NCBI GenBank assembly: GCA_023014485.1
Contig: JAJOZX010002701.1
Coordinates: 166,001-230,000, forward strand
Direction: 5' to 3'
DNA from: Bathynomus jamesi
Taxonomy: Eukaryota > Arthropoda > Malacostraca > Isopoda > Cirolanidae
DNA: 64,000 nucleotides
Of this stretch, positions 46,469 through 59,100 are shown piece after piece. Each line of letters begins with the position of its first letter. Positions within the stretch are counted from its first letter, which is position 1. The translations under genes and the position numbers were made by a program. Below the pieces are notes generated by a model. The model did no database searches, was not told the DNA's origin, and worked only from the letters and a program-made list of their open reading frames with translations.

Positions 46469-49400
46469 TATATATATGGTGTCCCATAAGTCTAGCATCA
46501 TAGGAAAAATAATAAAAAAAGGCAAAACAAAAGCTTTTATTTACAGAACATGCTCAATATGTCCACCATTGTTTTCAATACACAAATTCAGGGAATTGTT
46601 GGTACAGGTATTCCCTTACTTGGGTGCTGTAATGTGCAGAAGCGCCATCTTGCTGGAACCATGTTGGGAATTTTCCTTCTTCGTTCAAGACACTGGGAAA
46701 TGCTTCTTCCTTGAGCATACATAGGTAGGTGCCTCCAGTGACATGTTCATCGAAAAAGAGGGGGCCAATGATGCGATCCTTCCAAATGCCACACCATACC
46801 ATCACCCGAGATGCACCTTGTTCCTTTGAAGAGGTATACCAGTGAGGGTTGTTTTGAGACCAGTGGCGGGTGTTCTGTCGATTTACCTCACCATTTCCAT
46901 AAAAAATAGCCTCGTTACTGAACAGAATGGTGGATGGGAAATTGGCATTCCAAGCATAGACATTATGGCCTGTAGAAAGAGAAAAATATGAATTATGGTT
47001 TGTAGAAATAGAAAAATATGAATTTCTCCTATGATGCCGGACTTATGGGACACCCTGTATATATATATATAATGTCTTATTTTCAGTTTATGGATTTTTT
47101 TTTATTGAATAAACAAAATTTCTAATCTGCATTTTTTTTTTCAGAGAATAATGAATTTGTAAAATCGGTAGGAACCATGAAAGTTTATTAGATCACTAGT
47201 TAATTGCAAGTTTTAATTTTATGCCCTTAAGAATACATGATCCAGCTGGATTATCTAGTATCCGGCAAAAATAAAAAGCCAGATATTCAGTATCTGGTTA
47301 TCTGGGTGTATTATGATCTGGTACATCATGATCTGGTACATCTCTAATTGAAGGCCACAAAGTTTTTGCTGCTCCAATCAGCGATAGTAGAATGATGAGA
47401 GGTCAGGTGCACCACAGCCATCCCACGTGAAGCATGAAGTGACTTGAGAGGGATGCTTTGTGAAGTGGGTGGAGAAGTGAATAGTCGAATCATCAGCATA
47501 GGACTGGATAGAACAGGAAGTATGACTTCAGAGATCATTAATAAATAATAAAAGGAAGAGAGCAAGTGATAGGACAGAGCCCTGAGGAACACCACTATTA
47601 ATAGCTTCAGAGAAAAACAGTGGCCATTTACAACTGCAGCTATATAGGGGCCAAAGAGAAAATTAGAGATGAAAGTACAGATAGAAGGATAGAAACCGAA
47701 GGAGGACAGTTTGGAAATTAAAGATTTTGCCAGACTCTATCAAAAGATTTTTATATGACTTGCGCATAATGTGCAATAACAAAGGTTTCACCAAAATCCT
47801 GAAAGGAGGATGACCAAGAGTCAGAGAGATATGCAAGAAGATTGCCAGTAGAACATTCCTTGCAGAACCCATACTGACGATCTGAAAGAAGATTGTGAGG
47901 AAAGAGGTGTTTAAGAATCTTCCTGTTGAGGACAGATTCAAAAACTTTAGGAAGGCAAAAAATCAAAGCAATTGGACAATAGTTAGAGGGTTGAGTGCGG
48001 TCACCCTTCTTTGAGACAGCTGAATGAAAGCGAACTTCCAGCAGGAAGGAAAAGTACCAGATGAAAGAGTTTGTCTAGGCTGGGTGTCAACACAGAAGTA
48101 CAGTTCTTGAGAACCTCAGGACCATACACCTTCATAGAGTTTAGCTCAGATAGAGTAGAAAGAAAATCTTTGGAGAAGATTCCAATTTCAGACATAATAA
48201 AGTCAGATGGAGGTTGAGATGAAGGAACATCACAGGAATTATCCATGGTTGAACTTGGAGTCGAAAGTTTGAGCAAAGAGTTCAGCTTTATCAGGAGAAG
48301 AGACATTGGAATAGAAAAGAGGAGGGGAAGAAGTTGTTGAAGAGGTTCTTGGCTAGATCCTTGAAAGAGTGAGAAGAATTAGAATTGGATAGTACTTCTG
48401 ATGAATTAGAATTGGATAGTACTTCTGATGAAGTAATTTTTGGTGAGTTGAAAAATAATTTTGCACAATTCTGGACAGAAATAGAAACTAAGTGAGAGTC
48501 AGGAGTTGGTTGGTGATGGTACCTTCTGAAAGCCTCCTTTCTGTTGAGAATAGCATTAGAACAAGTGAAGTTAAACCAGTGTTTTTTCATTAGTAGAAGG
48601 AAAAGAATATGGAATTTATGCCTCCATCCCTGAGAGAATCACCTCTGTGATGCACTTAGCACACTCGGAGGAGCCCCAGCCACAGAAGCAGTAATTATTT
48701 CATGGGAAATCAAAGAAGTACTGCGTAAGGGCCTCCCAATCAGTGATACCAAAGTGTGAAAGTTAGGATCCAAAGGCTAAATTGGAGCAGTAGGACAAGG
48801 AACAAATATAAGATTGTGGTCGGAAGAACCCAATGGATAAAGTTTGACAGAACAAGAAGGATGAATTGTGAGGAATAAATCCAGAATGTTGGGCCTATCT
48901 TCAAGGAGATTGGGGCTATGAGTAGGGTGCTGTACAATCTGTTCTAGGTCATTCAGGATAGAAAAGTTGTAAGCTAGTTCACCATGGATGTTAGTGAAAT
49001 GGGAGGAACGCCAAAGGTGGTGGTGAACATTGGAATCACCTAAAATGGAGATTTCAGTGAAAGGAGAGTGGGATAGAATGTATTCCACTTTGGAAGTGAG
49101 GTAATCAAAAAATTTTGAATAGTCATAGAATTAGGAGAAAAGCAGACAGCACAAATGTATTTACTTTCAGATTGGTATGTAAGCTGTAGTCAGAGGGTAT
49201 GGAATTCAAGCAACATCCACTTTTGGAGTGAAATTGAGTATAGAGAAAGTAGGAGGGTACAGGAAAGGGTTTGCTGTCAGTTGTCCCAGACACCCAAGTT
49301 TCAATGAGGAGGAGGAGGAAGTGAGGTTTAGAGGAGGAGAAGGTGGTGGTCAGCAGATTGAAAATTTGAGTAAAAACCATGAATGTTGCAGAAGTTTATG

Positions 49401-52400
49401 AAAAGTGAATCAGACAGAGGTCCAGAACATCTCGAATGGGCAGTAGCAGAACTAGCCCTGCCGCCTAGGTCTACATTCTCTATATCGGCAGCAGGGAGCC
49501 AGAATTTTGGGGATTGCTCACAGAGTAGATGAGAGAGACAAAAAGATCAGGTAAAGAGGACATGACAGAAGAAATGGAAGTGACTTGTATATCATGTATT
49601 AATTAACCCATGTATTAGCTAACTATGTATGACATGCAAATGATTGCCACAGACTAATTACATACGCCATCCGATCTTAATTTTCACAGCCACATTTGAA
49701 TGGGCGTAAAAGAAACGCTGTATGTTGGAGAAATGTTCTACCCAAATAAGTGGTCCAATTTCACAATAAATAAATAAATGGTCCAATTGACAGTACTATT
49801 TGTATTATTGCAATCTAACAGAAATTGTAATATTATATTTATTTTATAGATGTAAATAAAAAAAATATTTTCAGCGACTTTAATGACTTCACAAAGATTT
49901 AAATTTCTTGTTTAATTTTCAACCATTAGTTCATTTATGTACTCGAAATTAATTAATACTTACTCATGATTTATATATTATTAATCATTAATTATCATAA
50001 CTATATATTGAGCTATGTTTATTTTTAATAATTAAGAGCCCACTAAAGCCTAAAGCTTCAGGGCCAAATTAAATAAAATAAATAGCCCAATTTCACAATA
50101 ATTTATTTTGTTAAAATTATTGTCGGAACAAAATTGTAAAAATGTATTTATTTTATAAGTAAATAATTTACTTATAATAGATAGATAGGTAATTAACATA
50201 ATTCTGGCTACTTTATGATATGAAGCTTGTTTTTATAAGTGCTGAAGCATAGAGATTGCTCTTGAATTGGAAGGCTACAGTGTAAATTTTGTGAGTGCCA
50301 TATTATATTATAATGCTTACACGTCTTTATAGTTTTGCCTTCCACTTATCTCTGTGCTCTTTTAACTTTTTAATTTTTCTTCAGGTCTGGCCCCACAGCA
50401 TTTCAGAGCCAAACTATTAAGCATCTACCAAAATATTAGCCCATTGCATTCCTCTTAATTTTCATAGTTTATATACCATGGCATATTTTGGTCAAAACTT
50501 GTAAATAAAATAAGTAGTTGTGTCATTCTTGCAGTTCTTAAAACACCTCTTACTAACAAAAGCAGCCAATGTTATGTGGCAGTGTGAATTTTAATGGAGA
50601 AGTTTAAGAACTGTGAAGAGGCATAATTATTATTATTTTTGATCAAGCGATGCTCTGGCAGGCAATTCAAATTCCTCCCATATAAGAATTATACCAAAGT
50701 GCTGAATATCTCTAAAGGAATGCCCATTTCCTTAATTTTTCAGCGTACATGGCAGCGTTCTGTCAACAGTGAAGCAGTTTTGCGGGGTCCAGGACGGACT
50801 CCCATTAATGGGGTTGGAAGGGGGAGAGGAGGCTCCGTGGACAGAGGTAGGGGACGCGGCAGGGGCGTTGGTGCCCCCTACTACAGCAGAGGACTCAGTT
50901 ATGATGAGGAGGCTGAAGTAAGAGGAACGAGAGAAGGTGGCCCTCCTGGAATGCCTTTGAGGTCAGCTTTTGTTGGTTGATTGAAACATTTGACGTTATG
51001 TAGCAATTTACATTCATGATGATGATGGTGATTTGTTGAAGGTCAAATTAAAAGTAATCGTTTAACAGTTAGTGTGAATGTTTTGTTCTCTTCATAACCA
51101 CGATTATCGGAATAATTGAATGAATTCTGATCAAGCAACACAAAAATCAATGTAACCTCAAATTCAAAATTGTCTATAGTGCTAGACCACTGGTTCCCAC
51201 CTCCTATGCTGCTAAGCTAGTATCACACTATGACCAACCTCCATGGCCCACCAGTTGGGAGCTAGTGTGCTTGATGTAATTCATTATGATCGATCCCATT
51301 CTAATCAACAATCGGCTTAGAGAATGAAAACTGATCAGCCCCTCTTATTTTAAGAGTTTATACAAAAAAATAAATAAATAAATATGAAGTTCTGCAGGCA
51401 TGTGTCACTTTTTAAGTTCAATTTTTTGTTCAATAGCTATAGGTTTTGCTGTCGTCGTTGTAAATTGAAAAACAAAAATCTTAAATCAGAAAGGCACCAT
51501 TCTAATTATTGCATATTTAGAAATCAAGTTTTTTAAAAACAAAGTTTTGCTTTTTCTGAATTTTAAGGACATTCGTTACAAATCAATCTTTTAGTCCCTG
51601 ACCAAATAAATTTTGAGGGGCCACTGCAGTTGTCCGTTTATTTGTTCGTTACACTTTCGTGTCCGTACTTTAACTTTGAACCACACGTTATACAGTGGTG
51701 CTCATAAGTATTCGTAGAGATAAATATTTCAGTTATATTCGTCTTATCTATTGTACCATACATCGGATAGTTATGAAAAGTTTATCGTTTGTTTGGAAAT
51801 ATTTAACAAATTAAAAGATTAGTTTAACTTCAACATATAATGTAAAATATAAAAGACTTTGAGGAAAATAAAACAATTAAAATGCAAACGTTTTCGTACA
51901 TTTTTTACGAAATTATTTAGTATGTTGTGTCCACCTGAGGCTTCAGGAATTTAAAATTTTTATCAGTAGTTGGCTGTTTATTAGAGACATGACAATTCTG
52001 AATTCTACACTACGTTCCAAATTATTAAGCAGATTACATTTTCTCTAATTTTTTCAAAAGTTTTTCACCATTTTCAATGAAATTTATAACAAATAAGCAC
52101 TACTGTGTATATAGCAGCATTGATGGTATTCGTTTCGATAAAATGTTTTGACATTTAAAATATGATGATTATTTTGTTTTATTGAAAAATATATAAAATG
52201 GTGTTCCTAATTATTGAGCAAGTATTCTATTTACGGATCTAAATGGTGAAAATGGGTAAGAAGAAGGATTTGACCTAACTGAGAAAAGAAAAATAGTCAA
52301 GCTACTCACTGAAAATATTAAATCTCTTGAAATTGCAAAGCAGCAGCTAGGCAGGGATTATTGAACTGTAAAGAAGTTTGGAGCGGAGGGCAGTGAAGTG

Positions 52401-55400
52401 ATAAAGTCCTGAGCTGTAAGAAAAGTGACAAGATGGCAGATATCTGTAAATAAGCGCGAAGTTGAGAAGCATCCATTGTCCTCGAGTAAAGAGGTTTTTG
52501 AGCAGGCTGGCATACATGATGTGCCAAGAACATCTCGATGTAGAGTCCTCCAAACAATTGGCAAGACGTGTAAACCTACAATTCATCCACCATTAACACC
52601 CAGGCACAAGAAGCAGTGTGTTGAATGGGCCCATCAGTAAGTGAAAACATATTTTAAGACTATTGTTCACTGATGAATGCAGAGCAACCCTTGATGGACC
52701 TGATGGTTGGTCAAGAGGATGGATTGCTAAAGGTCAATCTCTACCATGGAATGAGGCTTTCTTTTAGAAAGTTTGTGTAATACTGGGCATTCATTTTTAC
52801 ACCATCAGGCACTCATTGCCTATCAATCTTGCCCAAAACATGACCCCCACCTCCACCTTGTTGGTGTCTTGGAGGATTCTACATGGAGATGTTCTTGGCA
52901 CATTGTGTATGCCAGCCTGCTCAAAAACCTCTCTACTTGAGGGCAATGGATGCTTCTCAACTTCACGCTTGATTACAGATATCTGCCACTTGTCACTTTT
53001 CTTATAGTTCCTTTATCACTTCGCTGCCTCAGTTTGGTGCCCTCCACTACAAACTACTTTACAGTTCGGTAATCACTGCCTAGCTACTTTACAGTTTCAA
53101 TAGATTTGATATTTTCAGTGAGTAGCTTGACTATTTTTCTTTTCTCAGTTAGGGTCAAATCCTTCTTACCTATACAGTGATTATTTGCTATAAATTTCAT
53201 TAAAAATGGTGAAAAACTTTTGAAAACATTGGAGGTAATGTAATCTCCTCAACAATTTGGAATGCAGTGTAGAATTTTCCCTGTGAATCTTCATGGAAGG
53301 TGGATGACTGTACAAGCCATTAGTAAGCAATGGGTCGTCGTGGTAAAGAGCTGTGTACAAATCTTAAAAGATGTGTTATTGCTGCACACGAGTTTGAAAA
53401 ACGTTAAAGGAAAATAGGAGAAGAACTTCGAATTCCACTCACGACGGTTGCTGCAGTTATAAAGAAATGGAAAGGCTTTGGGACAATCAAAACCCTACCA
53501 AATTGTGGACGATCTTGCAAGGTTTCAGAATGTACAGATGAATAGATTGATAAAATGGCTGCTACGAATCCACGAGTGACTGTGGGTGATATTTGCCAAA
53601 CATTAAGACTCTAAGATCGACGTCCATCCCTTTACTGTAGCTACGTCGTACATTGAGAAAGAAGGGTCTGCATGGAAGAGTTGCAAGGAGAAATCCTCTG
53701 CTTCGAAAAGTGCACAAAAGCTCGTTTAAAGTACGCCAAGGATCATCAAAATGATCGAATTGCATTCTGGAAGAAAGTTCTCTGGACAGACGAGACCAAA
53801 ATTTAATTATTTGGGAACAACAAGCAACGATATGTTTGACAAAAATCAAATACTGAATTCCAGGAAAAACCACCCTTCCAACGGTTAAAGATAAAGATGG
53901 TGAATGTAGTTTGCTTCTTTGGGGATGCTTTCGTGCTTCTGGTCCAGGAAAGCTTGTTGTCATCAGTGGAATCATGAATTCAATGAAATATCAGGAAATT
54001 TTAGAAGAAAATTTATTGCCTTCACTTCTGGAGTTGCGAATGGGTCGCAGTTTGGTACTGCAACATATAATAATCTAAAACATATAAGTAAGAGCACCAT
54101 AAAATGGCGTCAACAAAAGAATTTCAAGCTTCTCAAGTGGCCCAGTCAAAGCCCAGATCTCAATTTAATCGTGAACATATTGTTTGAGTTCAAAAAAGGT
54201 GTCCGCAAGAGAAACCCTTCGAATCTGAATGAATTGCAACAATTTTTAGAAGAATAGGTAAAATTTCTACTGAGAGATGTCGAAACCTCGTAGAAAAATA
54301 CCCAAAACGAAGTCATTCAAACAAAAGTTGGACGCGCAAAGTATTAAATAGTTTTGTAAATAAATGTACAAAAACGTTTGCATTTTAACCTTTTTTATTT
54401 TCCTTAAATTCTTTGATGTTTTACATTATATGTTTGTTTAACTTTTTTTTTTTATGAAACTTCACAAACACACAAGGATCATCACAAGACGATGTGTTGC
54501 GAGCAAGAATCCGGTCCTAGCATCAAAGGTCAAGGTTACAAATATAGACGGGAACATTGTCGTCATTCTGACGTAGTTCTTGTTTCGTTTATTATTTATT
54601 TTATTTATTCATTCATTTATTCCTTTGATTTTTAGATTTCTGGTTTTATAATTTTTTCACCCTGTTTCACCCTGATTGTTTTGTCTTTTAGATTATATTA
54701 TGTATCATAAATACAACATGTATATAGGATTATTAACTGCTTATTTTGAAGAAGATAGGTTTATAAGTATTTCATTAAATTAATAAGGTATAATTATGTC
54801 AGTGTTGAGAGAGAAGTAGGTGAAAACACATTTAATTGAGAGGGATTTTCTCTAGAGTAAATACCTATATTTTGAATCTTCCATTTTGTTCCCTTAAAAT
54901 TCATTAAAATGAAAATTGGTGGTCTCGCCAAAATGTTGGTTTACGTCGTGGCTTTGGTGTAAAACCGCTTCCTATTGATTCGCCAAGTTAAGCGACATTG
55001 AGTCTGGGTAGAAGTTGAATGTGTGACCATCTTCCTCGTTCAGATCATTTAGCGACCCGTGGTTTGGATCCTAATATAAAGCTGTAGGTCTCCTCCGTCA
55101 CGTGACCTTTGCTGTTACGGAGAAGGTTAAAGAACCCCCAAAACGCGCGCCAAAATTGTACGTTTAATGTTTGACACGTTTAATCTTCATTAATTTGTTA
55201 CTTGTATTCACTTTCGTCTTTTTAAACATCTCTCGAATGCTTATAACTAATTCTTTCTCAGAAATAAAGGGTATGAACGCTCACAGAGTATGGGAGATTC
55301 TCGAGGTTGGGTCAGTGAAAGGAATGCAATGGAGAGAACATCAGGAGCGGGTGAGGAGCGCAGTGGGGCAACCTCCCCCCAAAAAGGAAGGGCCGCGACA

Positions 55401-56063
55401 GACAATTGGAGGTCAAGAGGTTCGGAAGAGGAGGGGGGAGACCGCTGGAGAGGACTAGTTCATTCCAGAAATGAAAAGTGGGGTAGGTAAAATGGCTTCT
55501 TTTCAATCGTGAGATATTTCCTCGCAAGAGCCTCAATGAACATATTGTTGGGAAGGTGTACTTTAATGCTTTTGCTCTTCAAATAAATAGAATTGATGAG
55601 TGATCATTATTTGAAGGGAATCGTGGCGGTTGGAGAGAGAGAGAAGTAGGCAGTGAAGGAGAGTGGGAGGAAGGGAGAGGACAAGTTTCGGGAGGAATGA
55701 GGAGCTCTCGGCCCCCGTGGGAGACAGAGAGGGAGAAAGAGGGACAGCGGCGGCAGTGGGAAGAGGACAACCTCCCTGAATGGTACCCCAAATTTGTTTC
55801 CTCTCTTTCCAAGGTCTTGTTTAGGTTTATGAATCTGTTAAAAAAGTGATGTGGAAGGATGGATGCTAAGGGTTGTTAGGACTTTGACCTACAATATTAG
55901 GTACTCACCATTTATGTAAAGCCAAATACAATGTATTTAGCATAGAGGGAAGCTATGTGGAATTTATAGAATGTTTAGGGAAGATGTTCGATAGGTTCAA
56001 GTGCATAGGTCGAGAAAAGGCAGCTATATTTTGTAATAATAATAAATAATAATATTATTATTA

Positions 56064-56102
<39 letters not shown>

Positions 56103-59100
56103 TATTATTATTGAGTGAAAGGAGGCAAGATGGTTAACAATCGTCTGAAAAGGATGAAAGTGTTTGCGTAAAGTACCGTAAATGTTTTAAAGGAGGGTTT
56201 GGGAAGAGATGTGGTTGATCACTATGCGATGAAGGGAATAAGGGAAGGGCGTGAAAAATAATAAGGATACTAGTAGTTTGGGGCAAAATATTGAACAGAA
56301 AGGATTCAAAGATTCATGAAAATAGTTGTGTTTGCTAGTAAAAAAAAATAGAAGTGATAGAAGGTAGATTGTACAAAGTATACAAATTATGGTATGGGTG
56401 CACTTCAGTGGATATGGAAGATTTCATCAAAATGTGTACTATTCAATTGTTGAGATTTGAATTTACCATGCTCACAGTTGATAATGCCATGACAGTTTTC
56501 TTTTTATTGCTGCAGTTAGCGTATTTACTTATTTATTAGTAGTGACTTCACTTGAATGTAGGAATATGATGTGACACTGTTGACTAAGCAATGAATGTAT
56601 GAATTGTGATATATTGACTGGAAAGTAATTGATTATGGAAATTAAGGAGATGATGGGTCTGCGGATGAAGTATGATATGGTACTTAGTGTTTAGTTTGTA
56701 ATGTGTAATTGTGGTAGTTGAAAGGTGAGAAGTGCCAGTAAGAGGTTGTAAGATGACTGCTAAGTAAATTAGGAGGTACCGGATTGAAAGATGTGATTCA
56801 AAGGCTGAAGAACCTGAAGTACTGTCCTATCTTTTCCTGAAAAGGTAGGCTTAATTGTAAGACTGAGAGTGAGATTGTAATTGCGTAATAGCGAGGAACA
56901 CGATCCCCATTGAGAATAGGAAATGAATATTGGTGATGTATTTAATTTGGCCCATATAGGCAGAGTTAAAGTAAAATATGATTTATGCTTGTGTAATGCA
57001 TTTACAAACCATTCTAAGAAGTGAACGAACTTCAGGGCGACAGAAAGTGCTGAAGATAAAGGAGGCAGTTTTGATGCAACGGGAGCTTTTCATGAGCCTG
57101 GTTCATCCGATGAAGAAGACGGTGGGAAAGAGTTCCCTCCTCCCAAGGAACCTCACGAAGAGAAGAACCAAAAGCAGGAGACGACAGGAAGGGAGGAAAT
57201 AATGGAGAAAAACGAACCAAAAGAGATAGAGTGGTTGGAAGAGGAGAATCCCAAAGAAGTTTTTACTAAAAAGTCAAAGGGAAGATCTGAAGTAAGAGTG
57301 AGTCATACCCGTAAATGCTTTCATCATTAAATAATTTCATGTTTAAGATTCTTTTGTGGCCACGTCGCAACACCGATTTCCGTTAGATCAGCGAGGTTAA
57401 GTGACCGGGCCAGAAGACCTCAGTGAAGACACTGAGGTTGGGGGTTCAACTCCGTCCGGGTGGTGGTAGTAGTAATAATTTAGGAATATATGCAGTGGGC
57501 AGCGTTAGTGTGACCTGAACGCTGTGCCAGTTCCTGACCTTCCTCACTTATTACAAAAAGCGACCTCGAGTCTTGTTCATTAGTTGGGTGAGTGATCGTG
57601 CTCTGTGTTCAGATGATGTTACCGACCCATGGCGTCGATTCCGAAGCCATGGGTTGGTACATGGTAAGCTGTAGGCCTTCTCTGTCAAATTATCTTTGCC
57701 GTTAAAAACGAAGTTAAACAACCCCAACTTTTATTTATTACTTGCGTAGGTTTGCCAATGGAAACCATGACCACTCTTGTTTTTCACAGAGCCGAGAAAG
57801 GCTTTTAGAATGAAACTTCATTTTTTTTCTCTCCAGGAGGATGACAGTCACGAAAGAGAGTGTGTTTCTGCCACGCATCATCCACCTCACACTCCGATGG
57901 TGAATGGCATCCTCAGTGAAGAAGAGAGGAACTCCCTCTGTCACAGTCCTTCCAAACACGAGAAGAAGAAGAAAACAACAGCCTTTCCGTCTTCCATTCC
58001 TCCGCCTTTGGAAGAGCTGGAAGAGAAAGTGGAGAGGGAGGAGGATAAGTTGGAGCACATGCAGAGTGTGGCCGATGATTTGGTGGCCAAGTTAGTGGAG
58101 GAGGATGAACCCAGACCATTGAGTGATGGAAGGGGGCGAATTCACCAGCCTCCGCCTGGGAGATTTATAACTTCTGAACCCATTCCCCCACCTGAAGACC
58201 AGTGGTATTATACTGACCCTCAGGTTTGTTATTTTTTAAATCTTTTGAAGCCCTATTTTTTCTTAGCATTTATACCTTCATGAATGTGTTGGTGTATGTT
58301 TCGTGTATACAATATGCGAGTATTAAAATGAAAATTTTGCGATCGCGTTTCCAAATTTTGTAGTCAAACTGCACAGCTTATAATTCGCCGTCGGAAGCTT
58401 AAGATAAATAAGAGTTTTCAATTTTTTAATATTTTTATTTATGGTTTGAAAAATGAGAATACCTCGATGCAGCCACAAATAGTATTAACCTTTGAAGATA
58501 TGCATTAACTTAAAAACATTTGTTTATACTAAAGTAATGTAAAAGTAACGTGAGAGCACTGTATTCATATTTTCTTCGTAAGTACGACTGTAATAGGGTC
58601 AGAAACGAAGGAAAACTAGTGAAATATGGGTTAATAATGAGGGGGAAGGTGAAAAAAACGGCTATTTTAGTTGGTATGGACGAGGAATTTGCGACAACAG
58701 CAGTTGCTGAGAAGAACCTGATGCGTTTATTACTTGATAAAAGTTCAGTGAAAGAAGATCCCAATTCATATCAAGTACGGTATCCTTGGTATCATCATCA
58801 TTATTCAAAGTAGCCTATTTAATTCGTGTGCGGAAATTTGTACGTCAACATTTGTACGACGGAAATTTATACGCCAACATTTGTACGCCAGAACATTTAT
58901 ACGACTGACATTTGTACGACGGTAATTTAAGTATTCGCTCTACCGGACTTTTTTAACTTAAGTATGCGATCTACCCATGATAATAACCGTGACTTCATTT
59001 TTTATATAAACATAAGCACAGGTGCAAAAAAAAAAAAAATTAATAAAAGTAAACATTATTTAAATACTTTGAAAATAATTTCAATTTGAAGAATTTTAAA

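Larger units (their letters stand above)
43350..47346. mobile_element. 4-kb hAT element, perfect 8-bp duplication, filled with nested MITEs
   Basis: Starts TAGAGATGCACCGGATACTGG and ends GATCTGGTACATCTCTA. Both flanks are ATTGAAGG (43342-43349 and 47347-47354). Subterminal regions carry repeats of CCGGATA/TATCCGG and TATCTGG. No transposase of its own is visible; the interior is occupied by the Tigger, TA, palindromic and mariner elements listed below. Net of these it is under 1.5 kb, so it was non-autonomous. Confidence 0.9.
42336..49570 (-). pseudogene. Jockey-like LINE with AP endonuclease and RT, split by a hAT
   Basis: Minus-strand order: 49380-49123 (endonuclease start, FSSSKPHFLLLLIETWVSG), 49088-48777 (SILGDSNVHHHLW and LGSSDHNLIFVP, endonuclease GDxN and SDHN), 48590-48291, 48306-48001 (MKVYGPEVLKNCTSVL), 47966-47663 (VFESVLNRKILKHLFP, LLSDRQYGFCKECSTGNLLA), 47595-47347 (FLRALSYHLLSSFYYLLMIS; then IADWSSKNFVAFN). 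After the 4-kb hAT it resumes at 43349 with GLVCPCMEFTSRVLGGS and VESK-type blocks to 42740. A (TGTAA)n-like 3' tail ends near 42336. Frameshifted throughout. Same family as 16620-22811. Confidence 0.85.
51693..54470 (+). mobile_element. Tc1-like element, split by an inverted mariner
   Basis: Starts at a TA (51691-51692) with CAGTGGTGCTCATAAGTATT, a Tc1-type end. The subterminal block AAAATGCAAACGTTTTCGTACA (51877-51898) recurs inverted near 54370-54385, as does the CATATAATGTAAAA block. The right outer end is missing beyond about 54470. Coding remnant on the + strand at 53330-54350. Confidence 0.75.

Noticed and set aside
50919..50924. GTAAGA as the donor of GIGYF exon 3
   Set aside because: It gives phase 0, but exon 4 needs phase 2; the GTCAGC donor at 50962 fits. 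It may still be used in another isoform.
58550..58813. 87-codon ORF in GIGYF intron 7
   Set aside because: No domain, and the flanking exons join in frame without it.
58831..58930. Repeat cluster as a CRISPR-like array
   Set aside because: The repeats are short, degenerate and unevenly spaced in a eukaryotic intron; they belong to a MITE end.
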